Source: a bacterium
Lineage (GTDB): Bacteria > Actinomycetota > Acidimicrobiia > Acidimicrobiales > CATQHL01
Length of the DNA stretch: 64,000 bases
Assembly: GCA_026713745.1 (NCBI GenBank)
Contig: JAPONU010000255.1
Coordinates: forward strand, 41,187-105,186
Direction of reading: 5' to 3'
Under the pieces are notes generated by a model, which saw nothing but the letters and a program-made list of their open reading frames with translations, made no database searches and was not told the DNA's origin. Positions within the stretch are counted from its first letter, which is position 1, and each line of letters opens with the position of its first letter. Made by a program: the position numbers and the translations under genes. Below, piece by piece: positions 59,422-64,000 of this stretch.

Positions 59422-60885
59422 TCAGGGGCTCAGCAGCGACTCGCCGGAACCGTCGCGCGTGCTCCAGGACTCCGAGAGGACGCTCACACGCAGCTGCGCT
59501 GCGGTCGTGGCGGCCGCGTCGCCCCCATGGCGGCTGCCTGGGCCTGCAAGTACCGACGCCCACGACTCCGGAGGGGTGGTCGGCGGCACCAACTCCCACA
59601 GCAGCGCGGGCGTCTCGCCGTGCCAGCGAATCGCGTAGGAGAGGAGTCCGCAGCCGGTCCCGAGGCGATGCACCTCGATCGGTGGGCGCGATCCGGCGAG
59701 GTCTGCCCCCGCCAGGAGATCCAGGCAGCCGCCCTGCTCGGATACGAGCGTGTCCCGCACGGCCAGCAGGAACGCCGCCCGCAGGCCAGGATCGTCCCCG
59801 CCCCGCTCGCCGACCCATCCGCCCCCCGGACCGGCGGCGGCAGCCATCCGACTGGTGATCCCGGCCGCGGCACCGAACGGTTCGGTGATCCTTGCCGCTT
59901 CGCGGCGGGCCAGCCGGACCGCAGCAGAGGGGTTTCGCGCCGCGCGCACCGAGACAACCTCCGCGGCACGTCCTGCATGGCCCGCCACTGCCAGAGCGGA
60001 GGCCACGAGCGCCCTCTCCCCCGGCGAGAGACGCCCGTCGGCACCCTCGCCGGCGCCCGAGGGGATGTCGAGGGCCAGCAGGCGCCGGATCGCCGCCGCA
60101 ACCAACTCCCCGATGCGGCCTTCCCCCAGCCCCACCACGCGCAGACCCTCCGCCGTGTGCAGATCCCAGCCGCGGCCCACCTGACCCAGGTCCGGCACCA
60201 CCGCCGGCGCAGCAGGCACGGCATCGCCGGCCTCCAGTGGCAACAGGATCCGTAGCGCAGTGCCGTGCGTGACGGGCCACGTGAACTCCCCAGCAGCACG
60301 ACCGTGACGGCTGGTGACCCTCTGTGCGCCTCGGGCCCCCCTCGTGGACCCGGACGGGGACTCGCTCCACCTACCGGGTGCCGCTCCCGTATCGGCCACC
60401 AGGCGCTCCGCCGCCGGCGGTCGCTGCCACCACAGCGCCCTCGACCCGTTCGCGAGGGCGCCGGCCCCGTCGACCTCGACCCGCCACAACCCGTCGACTC
60501 GCCAGAAGTCGCCGGCCTGCAACCTCAGCGTCACAGCCACCGGAGCGGACGTGCGGTTGGCAAACTCCACCACGCCGAGCGCACCGGCACCTGCTCCCGC
60601 CGCCAGGCCGACATAGGCCAACTCCGACATGTCGCCGCCAGCGGCGCGCGCGACGGTCTCCAGAGCCACCGGCGCCCCATCGTCGGCACCGACGGTGCGC
60701 TGGCGCAAACTCGCCGCTACCCCAGGGGTGCAGAGCTGCTCGCCGGCACCGAACTGCCAGTCCAGCGACCAGCCGTGCCGGCCGGTGACGACCCGCCCGG
60801 CACCGTCGACCGCCAGCGCGCCGCGAGCCCCGGCGGCGGCGAGCACCGTCCAGCGCGTCTCGAGCCCGCCGTCCCGGCGGCGCAC
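59422..60885 (-). CDS. Large protein of unknown function
   Basis: 487-residue protein, Ala/Gly-rich, with no signal peptide, no obvious membrane helix and no motif I can name. Alternating short beta-like stretches in the first 240 residues (GALAVDGAGRVVTGRHGWSL, FANRTSAPVAVTLRLQAG) suggest a beta-sandwich. An all-alpha Ala/Arg-rich middle (about 265-380) and a mixed C-terminus with SYAIRWHGETPALLWELVPP follow, which recalls proteins where a sugar-binding or glycosidase-like beta domain caps a helical one. It starts 8 bases after gpsA (GTG 60885) and is followed by about 120 non-coding bases before rnhB. Composition matches its neighbours. Confidence 0.65.
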   Translation of the reverse strand: MRRRDGGLETRWTVLAAAGARGALAVDGAGRVVTGRHGWSLDWQFGAGEQLCTPGVAASLRQRTVGADDGAPVALETVARAAGGDMSELAYVGLAAGAGAGALGVVEFANRTSAPVAVTLRLQAGDFWRVDGLWRVEVDGAGALANGSRALWWQRPPAAERLVADTGAAPGRWSESPSGSTRGARGAQRVTSRHGRAAGEFTWPVTHGTALRILLPLEAGDAVPAAPAVVPDLGQVGRGWDLHTAEGLRVVGLGEGRIGELVAAAIRRLLALDIPSGAGEGADGRLSPGERALVASALAVAGHAGRAAEVVSVRAARNPSAAVRLARREAARITEPFGAAAGITSRMAAAAGPGGGWVGERGGDDPGLRAAFLLAVRDTLVSEQGGCLDLLAGADLAGSRPPIEVHRLGTGCGLLSYAIRWHGETPALLWELVPPTTPPESWASVLAGPGSRHGGDAAATTAAQLRVSVLSESWSTRDGSGESLLSP

Positions 60886-60893
60886 CTCCGCCC

Positions 60894-61949
60894 CTATCCG
60901 AAGGGTTCGGGCTCGGGGCGCAGGCTCCGTCCCAGCAGGGTCCGGTAGGCCTCCTCCGGATCCCGATCACCGTCGAGCACCGCGCACAGTTCGGAGGTGA
61001 TCGGCATCTCCAAGCCGTACTCGGCGGCCAGCTCGAGAACCACTCGAGCCGTCTTCACCCCTTCGGCCACCTGCTGCATGGCATCTGTGATCTCCGTGAG
61101 GGTCTTCCCGCGCCCCAATTCCACACCCACGTGATGGTTGCGGCTCTGTGGGCTGAGACACGTCGCCAGCAGGTCGCCCAGTCCGGCAAGGCCGGCGAAC
61201 GTCGCCGGTTCACCACCCATGGCGACACCCAGGCGGGTGAGTTCGGCGAGCCCGCGCGTGATGAGAGCCGCCCGGCTGTTGTCCGCCAAGCCCAAACCCT
61301 CGGCCATGCCGACGGCCAGGGCCACCACGTTCTTGAGCGCTCCCCCGAGCTCGCTGCCCACCACGTCATGGCCCACGTACACGCGGAAGTGCTCGCGCGC
61401 GAAGACCGGGACGAGCCGCTCCGCGGCAGCCACGTCGCTCATGGCCAGCACGGCAGCCGCCGGTGAGCCGGCCAGTACCTCTCGCGCCAGATTGGGTCCG
61501 GTGAGAACACCGACCGGGTGCCCCCGCGCCAGTTCCCCCACGATCTCCGACATCCGGCGGTGCGATCCCTGCTCGAGGCCCTTGCTCAGGCTGATCACCG
61601 GCACACCCGCCTCAAGATGCGGCACCACCTCCGCCAGCACGCTGCGGAACACGTGGCTGGGCACCGCCATCGCCACGATCCCTGCACCTTGCACCGCCGC
61701 GGCCAGATCGTGGCCTGCCTCGAGGGTCGGCGAAAGGGTGAATCCCGGCAGGTATTGCTCATTGGTCGCCCGGGCACCGATCTCTTGGGCAATCTCGCGC
61801 CGCCTGCACCAGAGCCGGGCCGGCCCATTGGCCGAAACCAGCGACGCCACCGTGGTTCCCCACGAGCCGGCACCCACCACGGTCACGTGCTGCACCGGCG
61901 TGACAGTACCGCCCCCACCAACCGGCGGCGAAACCTTCGGGTCGCGCAT
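60894..61949 (-). CDS. gpsA: Glycerol-3-phosphate dehydrogenase [NAD(P)+]
   Basis: Makes sn-glycerol 3-phosphate for phospholipid synthesis. VTVVGAGSWGTTVASLVSAN is the nucleotide site; NEQYLPGF, PSHVFRSVL, SLSKGLE, GPNLAREV and the catalytic-Lys region GGALKNVVALAVGMAEGLGLADNSRAALITRGLAEL (first 20 residues and onward) are all present, as is the C-terminal EGVKTA. 351 residues from ATG 61949; GTGs near residues 16-21 are alternative starts close to the Rossmann strand. It lies 1 base from the stop of the CaiB gene. Confidence 0.95.
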   Translation of the reverse strand: MRDPKVSPPVGGGGTVTPVQHVTVVGAGSWGTTVASLVSANGPARLWCRRREIAQEIGARATNEQYLPGFTLSPTLEAGHDLAAAVQGAGIVAMAVPSHVFRSVLAEVVPHLEAGVPVISLSKGLEQGSHRRMSEIVGELARGHPVGVLTGPNLAREVLAGSPAAAVLAMSDVAAAERLVPVFAREHFRVYVGHDVVGSELGGALKNVVALAVGMAEGLGLADNSRAALITRGLAELTRLGVAMGGEPATFAGLAGLGDLLATCLSPQSRNHHVGVELGRGKTLTEITDAMQQVAEGVKTARVVLELAAEYGLEMPITSELCAVLDGDRDPEEAYRTLLGRSLRPEPEPFG

Positions 61950-61950
61950 C

Positions 61951-63210
61951 TCAGGCGATCACGCCGCCGGCTCGCAGCGCGGCAACCTCCGCGCCGCGCA
62001 GTCCGGTGACGATCTCCTCGGTGTCCCGGCCGGGCTCGGGCGCGTGCGGGCGCCATTGTGCGGGCGTGCCGCAGAACCGCACCGGGGGCCTCGTCTGGCG
62101 CATCCGTCCCGCCGCCGGATGGACACTGTCGCAGAAGAAGTCGCGCTGGGACAGCTGCGGGTGGTCGGGCAGGTCGCGCACCTCCACGGCACCGCTGTGC
62201 GGGACGTCCTGGGCCTCGAGACGGGCACACGCCTCGGTCACACCCAACGCCGCCAAGCGGTCGCGGATTTCCCGCCAGACGTGCCGTGCCAGGCCGCGGT
62301 TCTGGTGGCGTCCGGCCATCGTCGCCAGCCGCTCGTCCACCTCCACGTCGAGTGCGCGGCAGAGTCCGCCGTACTGATCGTCGCTCAGCGCCACGATGTA
62401 CACCCACCCATCGGCACAGGCCATCGGCTTGACGTGCGCGGCGGGATCGGAGCGTTGCGGACCGTCGTAGTCCAGCAAGGTCTCCCGGCCGGCGGCGTCG
62501 ATCCACAGGAACGATGACGACACCTCCAGCATGGCGATCTCCACCAACTGGCCCCCGGCTCCCCGCTCACGCGCCAGCAGCGCCGCGGTGGCCGCCTGCA
62601 CCGCGTACAGGGCGGTGAGCTTGTCCGAGACGGTGTGCCGAAGGCTGTGAGGCTCACCCGTGTCGACATCGGCCTCGAGAGCTGCGATGCCCGATGCGGC
62701 TTGGATGATGCCGTCGTAGGCGGGACGGTCGGCGTACGGCCCTGTCGGCCCGAATCCAGTCACCGCCACCACGATCACCTCGGGGTTCACCTCGCGCAGG
62801 TGGTCGTAGGACACGCCGAGCCGCTCGGCGACACCGGGACGGAAGTTCTGGAAGACGATGTCGGCTCCGGCTGCGAGTTCGAGCGCCATGGCGCGGCCCG
62901 CCGAGGTGGTGATGTCCACGGTGGCGGCGCGCTTGGAGCGGTTCGTCATCTGGTAGATGCCCGAGACTCCCCCGACGGCCGGTCCCACGTGGCGCAGGAT
63001 GTCGCCTCCCCCCGGCGGTTCGATCTTGATGACGTCCGCGCCCTGCTCGGCGAGGATTCCCGCCGCCAGAGGCGCCGCCAACGCCGTCGCCAGGTCGAGG
63101 ACCCGCACCCCCGACAGTGGTGGCGCATCGCCTGCGGATCGCCGCCGCTCGGCGGAGCGCCAGGGGCCCGCCGGCTTCGTTCCGATCGATGAGGGGGACT
63201 CGCCGCTCAT
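61951..63210 (-). CDS. CaiB/BaiF family (class III) CoA-transferase
   Basis: 419-residue acyl-CoA transferase that swaps CoA between two carboxylic acids. LSGVRVLDLATALAAPLAAGILAEQGADVIKIEPPGGGD opens the core (key residues in the first 20 and onward). The catalytic Asp is expected in the stretch near RPAYDGIIQAASG. The second half has WVYIVALSDDQYGGLCRAL. ATG 63210 is preferred, as the family core starts about 30 residues later; the frame is open to 63237. The acid substrate cannot be told. It diverges from cofC across about 127 bases and is followed directly by gpsA. Confidence 0.88.
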   Translation of the reverse strand: MSGESPSSIGTKPAGPWRSAERRRSAGDAPPLSGVRVLDLATALAAPLAAGILAEQGADVIKIEPPGGGDILRHVGPAVGGVSGIYQMTNRSKRAATVDITTSAGRAMALELAAGADIVFQNFRPGVAERLGVSYDHLREVNPEVIVVAVTGFGPTGPYADRPAYDGIIQAASGIAALEADVDTGEPHSLRHTVSDKLTALYAVQAATAALLARERGAGGQLVEIAMLEVSSSFLWIDAAGRETLLDYDGPQRSDPAAHVKPMACADGWVYIVALSDDQYGGLCRALDVEVDERLATMAGRHQNRGLARHVWREIRDRLAALGVTEACARLEAQDVPHSGAVEVRDLPDHPQLSQRDFFCDSVHPAAGRMRQTRPPVRFCGTPAQWRPHAPEPGRDTEEIVTGLRGAEVAALRAGGVIA

Positions 63211-63324
63211 GCATCCGGTCCTTCCGTCGAGAACCATCCGAGCCTAGGAGGACCGCGTCCGATCCCCTGCGGTGCCCGCCGGCGGTGGCTCTCGGGGCAT
63301 CGGGGCCCCACCGGGGCAGGTCAT

Positions 63325-63330
63325 TAGACT
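63325..63330 (+). promoter_or_regulatory. -10 element, likely leaderless cofC promoter
   Basis: TAGACT (TANNNT consensus) ends 7 bases before the GTG start of cofC, so transcription would begin at or very near the start codon. No -35 hexamer is evident. Leaderless arrangement is common in Actinobacteria. Confidence 0.5.
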
Positions 63331-63337
63331 CCCACAG

Positions 63338-63940
63338 GTGACCGACGCGGCGGTGCTCGTGCCCGTCAAGGCATTCGCCCAGGCGAAGCTCCGGCTGGAG
63401 GGGGTCCTCTCGGCCGCCGAACGCAGCGACCTGGCCCGCCGTATGGCCACCCATGTCCTCGGAGCCACCGCGCCGCTGCCGGTGGCGGTGGTGTGCGATG
63501 ACCTCGACGTTGCGGCATGGGCCGAGGCCACCGGGGCGGAGGTCGTGTGGTGCCCCGGGACGGGACTGAACGGCGCGGTCACACGCGGCGTCGCCGTCCT
63601 GGCGGACCGGGGCTTCACCGAGGTGGTCGTGGCGCACGGCGATCTGCCCGGTGCCCGGGGCTTCGACCATCTGACAGGGGCCGGTGGCGTGACGGCGGTT
63701 CCCGACCGGCGAGGCGACGGCACCAACGTGCTGTGCGTCCCCGCCGACGCCGGATTCGGCTTCTCCTACGGCGCAGGCTCGTTCCACCGGCACTGCGCCG
63801 AGGCTCACCGGCTGGGGCTGGGACTGCGGATCCGCCACGATCCCGGTCTGAATTGGGAGGTCGACCTGCCCGAGGACCTGAAACGCCTGCCCGCAGACTT
63901 GTGCCGTCCTGCCGCGGCGAGCACCGGACCGCCGTCGTGA
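63338..63940 (+). CDS. cofC: 2-phospho-L-lactate (phosphoenolpyruvate) guanylyltransferase CofC
   Basis: 200-residue nucleotidyltransferase that activates 2-phospholactate or phosphoenolpyruvate with GTP for coenzyme F420 synthesis. VLVPVKAFAQAKLRLEGVLS matches the opening motif of the family, VPVK with AKSRL-like residues. Later come VVAHGDLPGARGF and DRRGDGTNVLCVP. The start is GTG 63338. The stop overlaps the next gene as GTGA. fbiA/cofD and fbiB/cofE are not in the window. The presence of F420 fits an actinobacterial host. Confidence 0.9.
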   Translation: MTDAAVLVPVKAFAQAKLRLEGVLSAAERSDLARRMATHVLGATAPLPVAVVCDDLDVAAWAEATGAEVVWCPGTGLNGAVTRGVAVLADRGFTEVVVAHGDLPGARGFDHLTGAGGVTAVPDRRGDGTNVLCVPADAGFGFSYGAGSFHRHCAEAHRLGLGLRIRHDPGLNWEVDLPEDLKRLPADLCRPAAASTGPPS

Positions 63941-64000
63941 GTCGCAACCTGCCGACGCCGGCCAGCGCCCTGTCGGTGTCGGCACACCCCGACGACACCG
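63937..64000 (+). CDS. PIG-L/LmbE-family deacetylase (3' partial)
   Basis: Only the first 21 codons are in the window. They read VSRNLPTPASALSVSAHPDD, where AHPDD is the zinc-binding opening motif of PIG-L deacetylases (such as MshB and Mca in mycothiol metabolism). GTG 63937 overlaps the cofC stop. Which member it is cannot be told from the fragment. Confidence 0.7.
   Translation, partial: MSRNLPTPASALSVSAHPDDT

Overview
The window is one contiguous piece of a high-GC actinobacterial chromosome. The mtrA/mtrB-like pair followed by a GerMN lipoprotein, a PimB'-type mannosyltransferase next to a SRPBCC protein and a ROK glucokinase, CofC of coenzyme F420 synthesis, single-chain glyQS, a dnaG-sigma pair, rnpB, and frequent GTG starts with 4-nt GTGA/ATGA stop-start overlaps all fit Actinobacteria. 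The mix with Rieske oxygenases, CaiB and BMP transporters suggests an Acidimicrobiia-like lineage; that is inference from gene content only. Both ends cut genes: an inositol-monophosphatase-family gene on the left and a PIG-L deacetylase on the right.

Layout. 1-3384 (+): IMPase fragment, response regulator, histidine kinase, GerMN lipoprotein. 3381-9858 (-): pfkA, alaC, ROK glucokinase, SRPBCC protein, small membrane protein, PimB'-like glycosyltransferase, queG. 9998-13372 (-): one reading frame joining a squalene-monooxygenase-like flavoprotein to an oxidosqualene cyclase. 13642-16356: trpD (-) diverging from an FGGY kinase (+), then rnpB. 16811-26238 (mostly -): membrane protein, coiled-coil/zinc-ribbon protein, three tRNAs, a second IMPase, a sigma-70 factor overlapping dnaG, glyQS, recO, uppS. 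26445-32535: dinG-like helicase (+), then era, corC-like, ybeY, phoH and a HTH protein (-).

32715-42380 (-) is a tightly packed oxidative operon: Rieske oxygenase, three-subunit molybdenum hydroxylase, fused NuoE-NuoF-type diaphorase, an iron-sulfur protein that is the N-terminal part of a formate dehydrogenase catalytic subunit, a TauE/SafE permease and a quinone-oxidoreductase-like MDR protein. It diverges from a BMP-type ABC importer (42538-47422, +), which faces two more Rieske oxygenases with a SnoaL-like protein (47484-50467, -). Together these look like uptake and stepwise oxidation or demethylation of a heteroaromatic or methylated compound, with formate disposal; the substrate is unknown.

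50782-56292 (+) is a signalling run: STAS antagonist, receiver-PP2C phosphatase, RsbW-like kinase, periplasmic-binding lipoprotein and a transmembrane histidine kinase. No transporter subunits accompany the binding protein. 56314-63210 (-) carries the molybdopterin part of formate dehydrogenase, read through an in-frame UGA at the selenocysteine position with a SECIS-like hairpin just downstream, then a NifU-N-like protein, rnhB, an unknown protein, gpsA and a CaiB CoA-transferase. cofC and a PIG-L gene (+) close the window.

The strongest points are: (1) a single-chain squalene monooxygenase-oxidosqualene cyclase, implying sterol-type chemistry; (2) a selenoprotein formate dehydrogenase whose catalytic subunit is split at a domain border, with the halves about 21 kb apart; (3) a binding-protein/kinase/partner-switch signalling cassette.
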